64,000 bases of DNA from Neobacillus vireti (lineage in GTDB: Bacteria > Bacillota > Bacilli > Bacillales > Cytobacillaceae): positions 206-64,205 of the forward strand of contig NZ_LDNB01000017.1 of the NCBI RefSeq assembly GCF_001026695.1. Direction: 5' to 3'. The notes beneath the pieces are model-generated. The model had not been told where the DNA came from. It ran no database searches and saw only the letters and a list, made by a program, of their open reading frames with translations. How positions within the stretch are numbered: the first letter of the stretch is position 1; every line of letters begins with the position of its first letter. A program made the position numbers and the translations under genes. This document shows, piece by piece, positions 34,290 through 43,441 of the stretch.

Positions 34290-35156
34290 TTAGCTCCTTT
34301 TTGGTAGCCACATGTTACGACTTCTATAATATTCTTCCATTTCGAAATTATCATTTGGTGTTGTGCTCCAGCCCCAATTTCCTTGTTCAACATTGCTCCT
34401 GCCTGGACGATTGCAACATCTTGATGGTCTCCGTGAGGTATTCCGTCTGGATGTATTTCTCCGGGAAGTATTGCGTCTGGAAGTGTTCCGTCTGGATGTA
34501 TTTCTCCGGGAAGTATTGCGTCTGGAAGTGTTCCGTCTAGATGTATTTCTCCGGGAAGTATTGCGTCTAGAAGTGTTCCGTCTAGATGTATTTCTCCGGG
34601 AAGTATTGCGTCTAGAAGTGTTTCGTCTGGATGTATTTCTCCGAGAGGTATTACGTCTAGAAGTCACAACGACTGATGTTTGGCGATTTCTGGTGGTATT
34701 TGGTCCAGAAGTGACGCTGGCGGAAGTCGGCTGCTGTCTGGAAGTAACACGTCTAGAAGTCACCCTGAGGGAAACCGGCTGCTGTCTGGAGGTAATACGT
34801 CTAGAAGTCACCCTGAAGGAAACCAGCTGTCGTCTGGAAGTAATCCGCCTAGAAGTCACCATGACTGAAGTCGGACGCTGTCTGGATGTAACCCGTCTAG
34901 AAGTCACCATGATTGAAGTTTGCTGGTTTCTGGTAGTGTTCCGTCTAGTAGTAATGATAATGGAAGTTTGCCGATTTCTAGAAGTCTTCCGCCGTGAAGT
35001 TTTCCGGTGGGGTGGGGGTGGCGTTTTTTTTCTGCTATGTTTTTTATGATGTGATTTATGCTTTAAACCAGGATCCCTAAACATGAATTTGCCATGCCCA
35101 GATCTTTTAACTTCTTCCGCAGCCCTTTGAATATCATCTGAAGAAAAGTTTCTCAT
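34290..35156 (-). CDS. CotG-like spore coat protein 2, long repeat form
   Basis: A 288-residue, very basic protein with the same plan as the CotG-like protein beside cotH: N-terminus SSDDIQRAAEEVKRSGHGKF, shared FMFRDPGL motif, then a long repeat region and an aromatic tail (EQGNWGWSTTPND). The repeats are of two kinds: 16-residue units around RVTSRQQP, and RRNTS pentads arranged in 15-residue blocks. The many SR and TS sites are likely CotH substrates. I start at ATG 35156 (AGAGGTG upstream) because homology begins there; ATG 35207, in frame, is an alternative. Confidence 0.82.
   Translation of the reverse strand: MRNFSSDDIQRAAEEVKRSGHGKFMFRDPGLKHKSHHKKHSRKKTPPPPHRKTSRRKTSRNRQTSIIITTRRNTTRNQQTSIMVTSRRVTSRQRPTSVMVTSRRITSRRQLVSFRVTSRRITSRQQPVSLRVTSRRVTSRQQPTSASVTSGPNTTRNRQTSVVVTSRRNTSRRNTSRRNTSRRNTSRRNTSRRNTSRRNTSRRNTSRRNTSRRNTSRRNTSRRNTSRRNTSRRNTSRRNTSRRPSRCCNRPGRSNVEQGNWGWSTTPNDNFEMEEYYRSRNMWLPKRS
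34441..34665. repeat. 45-bp coding tandem repeats in CotG-like gene 2 (5 units)
   Basis: Units begin at 34441, 34486, 34531, 34576 and 34621. Units 1 and 2 are identical, 3 and 4 are identical to each other and differ from 1 and 2 by about two bases, and 5 has several changes. Each encodes 15 residues, three RRNTS pentads. Confidence 0.93.
34715..34915. repeat. 48-bp coding tandem repeats in CotG-like gene 2
   Basis: About four degenerate 48-bp units, each with GTCTAGAAGTCACC-type cores, encode 16-residue modules around RVTSRQQP. They are more diverged than the 45-bp block. Confidence 0.8.
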
Positions 35157-35450
35157 TTTTTCACCTCTGTTTTTCTTGAAAAGGAAGGCCGAACACATAA
35201 TAACCATTATTGCCTTCGCACCTCCTCCTCTCCTATTAATCTACGTCGGCGATTTTTTTTTGTATAGGGAAATTGCTTATTAATGGAAAAAAGTTTGTCC
35301 ATACAGCATACACAGGGACCCGTTCCAACTCAGAGGTGCTCTTTTTGAGGTTTTCTATACGGTTCGTTATATAATTATGTTAAAATATGAAGGGTGAAAA
35401 ACATTATCAATAGGAATCATTTAGAACCTAGATTCAGGAGAGGATTATAA

Positions 35451-36392
35451 TTGAAAAAAGATTGGTTACCTTCCTCACAGAAGGATGGGACAGTTTTATT
35501 AGCGAATAGGCAAAATACGTCAACTCTTTTATCTGATTTAAAAGCACTTTTTAAAGCCAATGTTTTACTTGCTAATGTGCTTCCAGTTTTTACAGGCTAC
35601 TGGTTAGCGCTCTATTTTTCGGGTACTGCATTTAGTGCAAATTGGGACGTTTTTTTGCTAACGATGATTGGAAGTACACTGGTTATGGCTGGGGCACTGG
35701 TTATTAATAACTGGTATGATGTTGATATTGATACGGTGATGGACCGAACGAAAAACCGCCCAACCGTTACAGGGACTATTTCTTTAAAGACCGTATTAAC
35801 ACTGGGATTAGCCTTATCAGTTCTTGGGTTTATCCTGCTGCTATTTACAACGATTGAAGCTGCTATTTGGGCATTCGTGGGCTGGTTTACTTATGTGATT
35901 CTGTACACAATGTGGTCAAAACGCAGATATACACTTAATACCGTGATTGGCAGTGTGTCAGGTGCCGTATCGCCTCTTATTGGCTGGACGGCAATTGAAT
36001 CTGGTTTTCATATCGTCCCGATTATCCTATTTCTAATTTTGTTTGTTTTTCAAATGCCCCATACATTTGCTATAGCGATGCGGAAATATCACGAATATAA
36101 AGCCGCAGGGGTAGCGATGCTTCCCGTAGTTCACGGCTTTGCCATGACGAAAAGGCAAATTTTTGTCTATGTTGCCTGTTTACTGCCGCTGCCATTTTAT
36201 TTAACCTCACTTGGTACCACCTTTATCGTGATTGCCACCGTTCTAAATATTGGCTGGTTTGCTCTAAGTATTTACGGGTTTTTCACGAAAGATGATCAAG
36301 GATGGGCACGAGTGGTTTTTATTTATTCAGTCAATTATATTACTATCTTGTTCGTTTTGATGGTTATTGTTACCTTGCCTTTTTTTGGCTAG
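35451..36392 (+). CDS. ctaB: Protoheme IX farnesyltransferase (heme O synthase)
   Basis: A 313-residue UbiA-fold prenyltransferase with about nine spans. The first Asp-rich motif is NNWYDVDIDTVMDRTKNRP, and a second conserved loop follows (KYHEYKAAGVAMLP). It farnesylates heme B to heme O, the precursor of heme A needed by aa3-type oxidases such as the Qox enzyme encoded at 55317. It starts with TTG behind AGGAGAGG. It is a lone gene, not in a cta operon, so a second copy may exist elsewhere. Confidence 0.93.
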   Translation: MKKDWLPSSQKDGTVLLANRQNTSTLLSDLKALFKANVLLANVLPVFTGYWLALYFSGTAFSANWDVFLLTMIGSTLVMAGALVINNWYDVDIDTVMDRTKNRPTVTGTISLKTVLTLGLALSVLGFILLLFTTIEAAIWAFVGWFTYVILYTMWSKRRYTLNTVIGSVSGAVSPLIGWTAIESGFHIVPIILFLILFVFQMPHTFAIAMRKYHEYKAAGVAMLPVVHGFAMTKRQIFVYVACLLPLPFYLTSLGTTFIVIATVLNIGWFALSIYGFFTKDDQGWARVVFIYSVNYITILFVLMVIVTLPFFG

Positions 36393-36410
36393 GTAGATTC
36401 AGAAAAAATT

Positions 36411-36460
36411 AGAAAGGGTCAGTCTTTTGCACAGTTGTGCCGAAAAGACTGACCCTTTCT
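36411..36460. terminator. Long palindromic hairpin after ctaB
   Basis: The arms AGAAAGGGTCAGTCTTTT and AAAAGACTGACCCTTTCT pair fully, with an inner GCAC-AGTT-GTGC hairpin and one unpaired C. It has no separate T run. It can end ctaB or the convergent gene, and it resembles repeated extragenic palindromes. Confidence 0.75.
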
Positions 36461-36533
36461 CGTCTATGGACCGCTAGAAAATTAAGCCGATGACATCGTT
36501 TACTTTTATCCGTTATGGGAGGCGTAAACAGGA

Positions 36534-36842
36534 CTATCGTTTCAAGCGTTTAAGGACATGTTCTTCAAAATCTGAATGGTTTATATCCAATCCTAAAATT
36601 TCATTTCTAAAAGGCTTGAACCGTCCATTTTCAACTTCTAAGGTGAAATATCCCCGCTCACTTAACAGGTTAATATCCCCGATAATTTTTTTTCTTTGGA
36701 CCGGGTCAAATAAATGAACTAAATTTGGGTTGCTTGGATGCGCTTTAAACACGCATCCTTTTTCCACACATACTCTTACAATATTTCGTACCTTTGGATG
36801 AGCGATACTCTCAATTTTCTTACTTGTTTCAACACTGGCCAT
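36534..36842 (-). CDS. Hypothetical protein, 102 residues
   Basis: I do not recognise this protein. It is soluble, balanced in charge, and looks like a small folded domain (helical start SKKIESIAHPKVRNIV, then a beta-like part YFTLEVENGRFKPF). AAAGGAG nine bases before the ATG supports translation. It is a lone gene convergent with ctaB and divergent from the XdhC gene. Confidence 0.7.
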   Translation of the reverse strand: MASVETSKKIESIAHPKVRNIVRVCVEKGCVFKAHPSNPNLVHLFDPVQRKKIIGDINLLSERGYFTLEVENGRFKPFRNEILGLDINHSDFEEHVLKRLKR

Positions 36843-37038
36843 ACGTATTAGTCTCCTTTCCCATCATAAAACAATATGCCAAAAAAAAAGGATATATGAA
36901 AACCAGCCAATGATTATCTTTACAAAGTCCATCGTTTCGGTGTCACAAAATAGCCTAATTTCTACTTGATAAGAATGATTTTGAGGCAGTTTGAATAGAG
37001 ATTTTAAGAAAAGGCTTATAACAAGGAAGTGGTAGAGA

Positions 37039-38160
37039 ATGCTTTCTAACCAGAATATAACTGAACGTTTATCAACTATGATAAAATGCAATCAAAAGGG
37101 GGTTTTGGCTTCAGTTGTTTCGGTCCAAGGATCTGCTTATAAACGGGAAGGTGCAAAAATGATTGTCGGAGCGAATGGAGCCTGCCACGGGATGATTTCC
37201 GGAGGCTGCCTTGAGTCGGATATCGTGGCGATAGCAGATCAAGTCGAGGTCACAGGAAAACCGCTGATAAAGAAATATAAGTTAAATGAAGAGCTCGTCT
37301 GGGGGCTTGGATTGGGCTGCCCCGGAACGGTTGAAATACTTATTGAGCCGATTGGTTTTTCTGCTGTATGGAAACATTTAGCTGAGGCTTGCGTGAACTC
37401 TGAGGCAATGGTAGTCTGTAAAGTTCTTCAAACGAAAGAAACTTACGGCCCATTGCTCCTCGTAACCAACTCAGATGTTTTCGGCGATTGGACGGATGAG
37501 GTTTTACAAGAAAGGGCAGTGTCGATTGCTCACCAGAAATTAAGTCAACAAGCAGCCGCCTCCGAAAGTATCTGTCTAAAAGCGAAAAAGGGAGAAGAGG
37601 TTTTCGTTTTCTTTGATGTTCACTTCCCAGCCCCGCAGCTTATAATCTTTGGGGCAGGTGATGATGCCATTCCGCTTGCTAATTTAAGTGCTATGCTTGG
37701 TTTTCAAACAACCGTGATTGACCCAAGACCGGCCTTTAACACAAAAGATCGTTTTCCTCTTGCTGATATGTTGATAGCAGGAACGGAGCAATACGAAAAT
37801 ATATCGGTCATTAATTCTCGCAGCTATATTGTAATCATGAACCATCAGTTTGAACGGGATTCAGATGCGTTAACCTTTGCATTACATTCAGCTGCCTCCT
37901 ATGTTGGGATGTTAGGACCAAGAACGAGACGCGAAAAAATTATCGCACATTTGCATAACCAAGGAATTGTTTTTTCAAAAGAGGAGATGAAAAAATTATT
38001 TAGCCCGATTGGCCTTGATATTGGCGCTGACACATCGGAAGAGATTGGCTTAAGTATCATGTCAGAAATCATCGCTTTTCGTAATCGTCATCAAGGTGGA
38101 TTTTTAAGGGAGAAATATTTTATTCACCAAAAATCTCGAGTCCCTATTAATGGGGCATAA
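37039..38160 (+). CDS. XdhC/CoxI-family molybdoenzyme maturation factor
   Basis: A 373-residue XdhC-family protein. The N-terminal XdhC/CoxI domain has GSAYKREGAKM and SGGCLESD; the C-terminal Rossmann domain has LIIFGAGDDAIPLA and MLGPRTRR. Family members bind molybdenum cofactor and help its sulfuration and insertion into xanthine dehydrogenase-type enzymes. It is followed without gap by a MocA-like gene. No xanthine dehydrogenase or other molybdoenzyme gene lies in the window. B. subtilis PucA is the likely counterpart. Confidence 0.9.
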   Translation: MLSNQNITERLSTMIKCNQKGVLASVVSVQGSAYKREGAKMIVGANGACHGMISGGCLESDIVAIADQVEVTGKPLIKKYKLNEELVWGLGLGCPGTVEILIEPIGFSAVWKHLAEACVNSEAMVVCKVLQTKETYGPLLLVTNSDVFGDWTDEVLQERAVSIAHQKLSQQAAASESICLKAKKGEEVFVFFDVHFPAPQLIIFGAGDDAIPLANLSAMLGFQTTVIDPRPAFNTKDRFPLADMLIAGTEQYENISVINSRSYIVIMNHQFERDSDALTFALHSAASYVGMLGPRTRREKIIAHLHNQGIVFSKEEMKKLFSPIGLDIGADTSEEIGLSIMSEIIAFRNRHQGGFLREKYFIHQKSRVPINGA

Positions 38161-38790
38161 ATGAAAAGGACCGGTGCGATGATTTTAGCTGCAGGAAATT
38201 CATCAAGAATGAAGTTTCCTAAACCACTGCTCCAATGGAAAGAACAAACTTTACTGGAATATCAAATCAAGCAGCTGGCAATGCTTCCATTTTCAGAAAT
38301 TATCGTTATCCTTGGCAACGAGGCTGAAACGATTCTCAATAAGGTTTCGATTGGGGATCCACGAGTTAGATTGCTCAATTGCCAGACTTATCAAGAAGGA
38401 TTAAGTTCTTCCCTGAAATTTGGTTTGAATTACGCAGCAGATAACCATGAAGCTGTGTTGTTGATGCTTGTCGACTTGCCGCTAATCCAGTTGAAGACAA
38501 TCAAACAAGTTTTTGAAGCCGGAGTTACTCTTTTAAATGGTGTGTGCGAGCCGTTTGCCATTCAGCCGCAGTACGAGAAACAAAAGGGACATCCCGTGTT
38601 TATCGGCCATTTTCAGGGGCTAAACTGGAGCGACCTCCACGGGGATATGGGTGCAAAACATCTTATAGGGCAATTGAAGAATCGTGAATTCATAGATACC
38701 AATGATGTTGGTGTTATTTTTGATATAGATACGCCACAGGATTATCAGAAAGCACTGTCCATTTTTACACAGAGAACAGGAAACCATTAA
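38161..38790 (+). CDS. MocA-like molybdenum cofactor nucleotidyltransferase
   Basis: A 209-residue nucleotidyltransferase with the signature MILAAGNSSRMKFPKPLLQW and LMLVDLPLIQ. MocA-type enzymes attach CMP to molybdopterin for the xanthine dehydrogenase family; B. subtilis PucB is similar. The ATG follows the xdhC-like stop directly, so the two form one unit. Cytidylyl specificity is inferred from the partner. Confidence 0.88.
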   Translation: MKRTGAMILAAGNSSRMKFPKPLLQWKEQTLLEYQIKQLAMLPFSEIIVILGNEAETILNKVSIGDPRVRLLNCQTYQEGLSSSLKFGLNYAADNHEAVLLMLVDLPLIQLKTIKQVFEAGVTLLNGVCEPFAIQPQYEKQKGHPVFIGHFQGLNWSDLHGDMGAKHLIGQLKNREFIDTNDVGVIFDIDTPQDYQKALSIFTQRTGNH

Positions 38791-38820
38791 AACTAGCTTC
38801 TTCAAGTGGCTAGTTTTTTT
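38789..38820 (+). terminator. Terminator of xdhC-mocA pair
   Basis: The stem AAAACTAGC / GCTAGTTTT has an 11-base loop and continues into T. Confidence 0.85.
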
Positions 38821-39119
38821 ATTTGATAGATTTGAACTAGGGGAATGCTAGACAAAACTAGTCATTTGGTCTGTCCCTCTCCTGAAATAGTCCTTTACCT
38901 TTTTCCGCTTAAATTGTGCCGCCAATTGTTCAATTTATTTATTTCGAGAATCGAAACTACTAAAAAAACCTCTATCTATCCTTCATTTTTCATAGGAAGA
39001 AAAAATTTCATAGAAATTAAGTCCTAGCAAACAAGATTATTTAGATAATTCCGACTAATCATGCAATTAGGAATAATAAAAAATATACTAAATGTTAATA
39101 AACCATAGGGGGTAATAAT
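38821..39119. other. 299-bp intergenic region before the neutral protease
   Basis: AT-rich with no gene I can support. TATACT at 39084-39089 is a possible -10 but I see no good -35 at the usual distance. An AGGGGG ribosome site lies at the end. Confidence 0.5.
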
Positions 39120-40771
39120 TTGAAGAAGAAACTAATTGTACCAGTTGTTTTATCTACTGCGCTTCTTGCTGGAAGCCTTCCATTTAGTAATGTCCTAGCG
39201 AAACAACCTGAGGAAATTACATCTATTTGGCTAACAAATAAGTGGAATGAAAAGGTGAATGTCCCCATTTTTGTTCGCGAGAAACAGCTAGAAAAACGAA
39301 ACTCTAGTAATGCTAGTGATGCCCTAAACTTTTTAGAAGAAAAAAAGAGTAAGGTAAAAATCAAGAATCCCAAAGCGGATCTAAAAGTTAAAAAAACGGA
39401 TAAAGATGATCTTGGAATGACGCATGTCCGTTTTAACCAAACGAAAAATGGAATACCGGTAGAAGGTGCTGAGGTACTCGTCCACTACAACGAAAAGAAT
39501 GAGATAGTTGCTGTCAATGGTTCCCTTAACGCCGAAGTAGACGAACTAGACCTCAATACTAAACCTGAAGTAAATAGTGAAGAAGCCTTGGCCGCGGCAA
39601 AATCATCCGTAGACGCTCCAACTCAATTACAATACAAACCGACAACAGAACTTGTCGTCTATCCATTTGAGGGAGAAAGTAGTTTAGCTTATAAAGTGAA
39701 TGTAAATTTCCATGGTGAAGAACCTGGCAACTGGTTTGTTTTTGTCGATGCCCATTCAGGTAAAGTGATTGATAAATACAATGCGATAATGGACGCTGAT
39801 GAAATTAAAACACAAACTGGTACAGGACGGGTGTACTTGGGGCACATCGTCTATTACATATCTCTCAAAGTAAAAGTCCTAAATCAGGTACCGTTTTTCA
39901 ATTAGCAGATTATGCCCATAAAAACTTAGATGGAATTTTTACCTATGATGCTCCGACAGGATCTTTATTTACTAGTAATAGCGCTTCATTTAAGAAAGAT
40001 TACGACAGGGCTGCTGTTGATGCTCATTATAATTCAGAAACAGTATATCACTACTACCTTGATGAACACGGCCGAAACTCACTGGATGATAAAGGCATGG
40101 CAATCAATTCTTACGTTCACTATGGAACGAACTATAATAACGCTTTTTGGGATGGCCAGCAAATGACCTATGGTGACGGGGACGGCTCATACATGATATC
40201 TCTTTCCGCCGGACTTGATGTTGCGGCACATGAAATGACTCATGGTGTGACGACAAATACAGCAAATTTACAATATCGGTTCGAGCCTGGAGCACTAAAT
40301 GAAGCGTTTTCTGACATCTTCGGCGCATTAATTGATGATGCCAATTGGGAAATTGGCGAGGATATTATGGGCCCAGGTGCGAAAGCGGATGGCCGTGAAT
40401 CTTTACGAAGTTTAAGTGACCCAAGTAAGTACCCAGTAGGCGCAGCGTATGTACCATATGGGAATGGAAAAGGTAAATATCCAGCCCATATGAATGAGTT
40501 CTATGACCTTCCACGAAATTTAGATAATGGCGGTGTTCATATTAATTCTTCCATCATCAATCATGCTGCCTATACCACAGCACAGGATATTGGACGTGAA
40601 AAATTAGGGAAAATCTACTACCGTGCACTGACTGTTTATTTAACACCAACATCTGATTTTAGTGACGCTCGGAAAGCCATTATTCAATCAGCTGTTGACC
40701 TTTATGGGGATGGCAGTTCAGAAGCTGCAGCTGCTGCAAACGGATTTAATAAAGTAGGAATTTTGGAATAA
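39120..40771 (+). pseudogene. npr: Neutral protease (M4, bacillolysin), single frameshift
   Basis: A secreted thermolysin-type metalloprotease precursor of about 550 residues, split by one frameshift. The first part holds a signal peptide, an FTP domain and PepSY-like propeptide up to GTGR. The frame is lost at the GGG of 39829-39831: adding one G there gives GVLGAHRLLH and then GTVFQLADYAHKNLDGIF in the correct mature frame. The catalytic domain is complete: HEMTH, the third ligand in NEAFSDIFG, and the C-terminal NGFNKVGI. The start is TTG 39120. The cause may be a true mutation or a homopolymer sequencing error. Confidence 0.9.
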
Positions 40772-40853
40772 TTAAGCTGCCATGATTGAAGAGCCATCAA
40801 TAATTGTGCTATTATCCTATCAATAACAATACTTTTAAAAATGGGGGATTATA

Positions 40854-41234
40854 GTGGCGAGAAAGGCTTATAGTGCAGAAGGGGCCGTTTCAGTGGGACC
40901 ATATTCTCATGCGGTCGATGCTGGGAAATTGGTTTATTTATCAGGTCAAACACCATTGGACTCATCTACGGGGGAACTAGTGAAAGGCGGTATTGGGGAC
41001 CAAACGAAACAGTGCTTTATCAACTTAATCGAGGTGTTAGCGGTGGCAAATTTGACTCCGGATGATGTTGTAAAGGTAAATGTTTATTTAACGGATATGA
41101 ATCATTTTTCTGCCATGAATGAGGTTTATCAAACGTATTTTTCCAAACCATTTCCCGCGAGGACATGTGTTGCAGTTTTAGCTCTGCCGCTTGGCGCAGA
41201 TGTTGAAATTGAAATGATTGCCAAAAGACCATAA
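40854..41234 (+). CDS. ridA: RidA-family enamine/imine deaminase
   Basis: This 126-residue YjgF/RidA protein has the catalytic Arg in FPARTCVAV (Arg103) and the conserved SVGPYSHAV and LSGQTPLD. RidA trimers hydrolyse reactive 2-aminoacrylate-type intermediates from PLP enzymes. It is a lone gene starting with GTG behind GGGGG. Confidence 0.93.
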   Translation: MARKAYSAEGAVSVGPYSHAVDAGKLVYLSGQTPLDSSTGELVKGGIGDQTKQCFINLIEVLAVANLTPDDVVKVNVYLTDMNHFSAMNEVYQTYFSKPFPARTCVAVLALPLGADVEIEMIAKRP

Positions 41235-41237
41235 GTG

Positions 41238-41279
41238 AAAACAGGGAACTTCCAGATAGTGGAAATTCCCTGTTTTTTT
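41238..41279 (+). terminator. Terminator of ridA
   Basis: The stem AAAACAGGGAA / TTCCCTGTTTT plus an inner TTCC/GGAA pair is followed by T. Confidence 0.87.
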
Positions 41280-41289
41280 AAAACAGAAA

Positions 41290-41430
41290 TTAATAGAAGC
41301 AAGCTGCTCCAACGATGATCAAAAGGATAAACAGGACAACGATTAAGGCAAATGCGCCGGCGCCGCCGAAACCATAGCCTCCGCCGTATCCATATCCACC
41401 ACAACCACCAAAGCCATATCCACCGAACAT
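41290..41430 (-). CDS. YjcZ-family small sporulation protein, Gly-rich head
   Basis: A 46-residue protein: a Gly/Tyr-rich head (FGGYGFGGCGGYGYGG) followed by one hydrophobic span (FALIVVLFILLIIVGAACFY). This is the YjcZ/SscA pattern of small spore proteins. AAGGAGAG lies before the ATG. It is in tandem with a second member. Confidence 0.9.
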   Translation of the reverse strand: MFGGYGFGGCGGYGYGGGYGFGGAGAFALIVVLFILLIIVGAACFY

Positions 41431-41460
41431 AGTAATCTCTCCTTTTATGGTTTTATTTTA

Positions 41461-41577
41461 TTAATAGTAGCCGCCGTACCCGCCGAAGCCTCCGCCCATA
41501 AAGGAAGCACCTACAATTACTAGCAGGATAAACAAGACAACAATTAAAGCAAAACCTCCACCTGCACCATCAGACAT
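41461..41577 (-). CDS. YjcZ-family small sporulation protein, Gly-rich tail
   Basis: A 38-residue protein with the same hydrophobic core (FALIVVLFILLVIVGASF), but the Gly/Tyr-rich stretch (GGGFGGYGGYY) is at the C-terminus, the reverse of its neighbour. GGGAGG precedes the ATG. It lies 30 bp upstream of the other gene in the same direction, so they are probably co-transcribed during sporulation. Confidence 0.88.
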   Translation of the reverse strand: MSDGAGGGFALIVVLFILLVIVGASFMGGGFGGYGGYY

Positions 41578-41783
41578 TCCACAAAACCTCCCTTGCCATT
41601 ATTTATTTATAAAATATGTAAAAAATTTAAAATGGGAAGGGCACAAACCTAAAATTGAAGACAACCGACCAAATCATTGATCATAAATAAACTGGAAAAC
41701 GCCTTGTTTTTAAGTAAAAAAAATAAAACCGTATCAAAAAATGTTAAACTATTAAAAAAAGATGATAAATGAGGGGGTTCATA

Positions 41784-42578
41784 ATGATAAAAGCGATTTT
41801 TTTCGATTTAGATGATACACTCCTTTGGGATCAAAAAAGTGTCAAGGAAGCGTTTGCGGCGACCTGCAAATTTGCTGAAGACCGCTGTGGGGCAAACCCT
41901 GTTCAACTTGAAGAAACAGTACGCGAAGCAGCTAGAAACTTATACTCTTCCTATGAAACTTACGCTTTTTCGCAACTGATTGGGATAAATCCGTTTGAAG
42001 GATTGTGGGGTGATTTCTTCGACGATTACGATGAGTTTAAAAAAATGAAAGAAATTGTTCCCGGTTATCGAAAACAAGCTTGGACTAGAGGACTAAAGGT
42101 ATTAGGCGTGGATGATCCCGAATTGGGATCCGAATTAGCGGAACGGTTTCCAAATGAACGGAGAAACTTGCCGTATGTGTATGAAGAAACCTTTAGAACG
42201 TTGGACTTGCTAAAGGAAAATTATCAACTTCTCTTGTTAACCAATGGATCACCGGACTTGCAAAAAACGAAACTAGACCTGTCACCTGAGCTTGTCCCAT
42301 ACTTTGATCAAATTGTCATTTCGGGTGATTTTGGCAAAGGGAAGCCAGATCCAGCTATTTTCCAATATGCCTTGTCACTTATGAACTTGGAGAATAATGA
42401 GGTTATCATGGTCGGGGACAACTTAATGACAGATATTCTCGGTGCAAATCGTGCCGGAATCAAATCGGTTTGGGTTAACAGAGGTCAGAAAGAGCGAAAT
42501 GAAGTAATACCCGCTTATGAAATTCAGCATTTGGAAGAGCTGTTTAGCCTATTAGAGGAATTAAAGGCGGAGGGGTAA
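41784..42578 (+). CDS. ysaA: HAD-superfamily hydrolase (YsaA-like)
   Basis: A 264-residue HAD phosphatase with all motifs: DLDDT (Asp8, Asp10), LLTNGS, GKGKPDP and GDNLMTD. The helical cap follows motif I. It resembles B. subtilis YsaA; the substrate is unknown, with phosphoserine or other small phosphates possible. The start is ATG 41784 behind GAGGGGG; an earlier in-frame ATG lies before that site. Confidence 0.87.
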   Translation: MIKAIFFDLDDTLLWDQKSVKEAFAATCKFAEDRCGANPVQLEETVREAARNLYSSYETYAFSQLIGINPFEGLWGDFFDDYDEFKKMKEIVPGYRKQAWTRGLKVLGVDDPELGSELAERFPNERRNLPYVYEETFRTLDLLKENYQLLLLTNGSPDLQKTKLDLSPELVPYFDQIVISGDFGKGKPDPAIFQYALSLMNLENNEVIMVGDNLMTDILGANRAGIKSVWVNRGQKERNEVIPAYEIQHLEELFSLLEELKAEG

Positions 42579-42584
42579 ACATAT

Positions 42585-42629
42585 GGCCGAAAGACGAGTC
42601 TTCTTGCTCAGGAGACTCGTTTTTCGGCT
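42585..42629. terminator. Bidirectional terminator
   Basis: The arms GCCGAAA-ACGAGTCT and AGACTCGT-TTTTCGGC pair, with one bulge. It lies between convergent ysaA and the GntR gene. Confidence 0.8.
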
Positions 42630-42640
42630 CAATTAATCAA

Positions 42641-43368
42641 TTAGTAGTTCCGCTCAATGACAAAATGGGCCAAATCACCGCGATAGATTGTTTTTGAATA
42701 TTCTATGATGGTTCCATCTGAAAGGTAGGCAAGTGTATCGAGTGCAAAGCATGGATTGCCAATTTTGATTTGCAGTTTTTCGGCTGAGTCCTCATCGGCG
42801 ATAAACAATTCAAGACTTTCGATTGTTTTGTTAATTTTTAAGCCATATTGAGTATCTAAAAGGTTATATAACGATTTCTCACAAGCTTCTCTATTTAACG
42901 CAGGAGTTTTATACCACGGCAAATAGGCAATTTCATATTGGAGAGGTTCTTCATCAACAAAACGGACTCTTTCTAGCATATTGACGGGCTCGCCCTCCGC
43001 AATTTTGAGCTGCTCACTTAGATATTCATCTGCGGGAATTACTTCGAGTTGCAGTACTTTAATTAGCGGTTTTTTCCTTGCATTGTAATTTGCTTCGAAA
43101 AATGTTCTACAGTGGTAGTTAGGATTTGTTTTACTTTGTGCGCTGCAACAAAGGTTCCGCTTCCTCTTTTACGATAAATATATCCTTCCATTGTTAATTG
43201 TTGTAAGGCAGTGCGGACGGTTGTCCTGCTGACACCATATTTATCGCAAAATTCTGCTTCAGTCGGCAGCTGCGCTTCCGGCTTATATTCTCCATCATTA
43301 ATTAATTGAATGATTGCATCCTTTACCTTAAGGTGAAGTGCACTTCCATCTTTTGTTTCTACTGGCAA
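42641..43368 (-). pseudogene. GntR/HutC-family regulator, single frameshift
   Basis: About 242 residues once the frame is repaired. The N-terminal winged helix (LPTEAEFCDKYGVSRTTVRT) runs to KQITMQGKN; the C-terminal UTRA ligand domain resumes with PLIKVLQLEVIPADEY in the next frame. The loss lies in the A6-CC run near 43064-43071 and one added base restores it. It is divergent from the PTS operon, the place of GmuR- or YvoA-type repressors that sense phosphorylated sugars. The start is TTG 43368 with GGGAGGG. Sequencing error is possible. Confidence 0.85.
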
Positions 43369-43441
43369 TTTTTTATCCCTCCCTCTTTACTATAGTTAAT
43401 CAAAAAAACTAAATAAAATGTCTAAAATGTACAATCAATAA

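Noticed and set aside
34363..35049. 228-codon plus-strand frame opposite the CotG-like gene 2
   Set aside because: It is a shadow of the repeats: its repeated LREVLRLEVF pattern is the complement of RRNTS codons, and it lacks a ribosome site.
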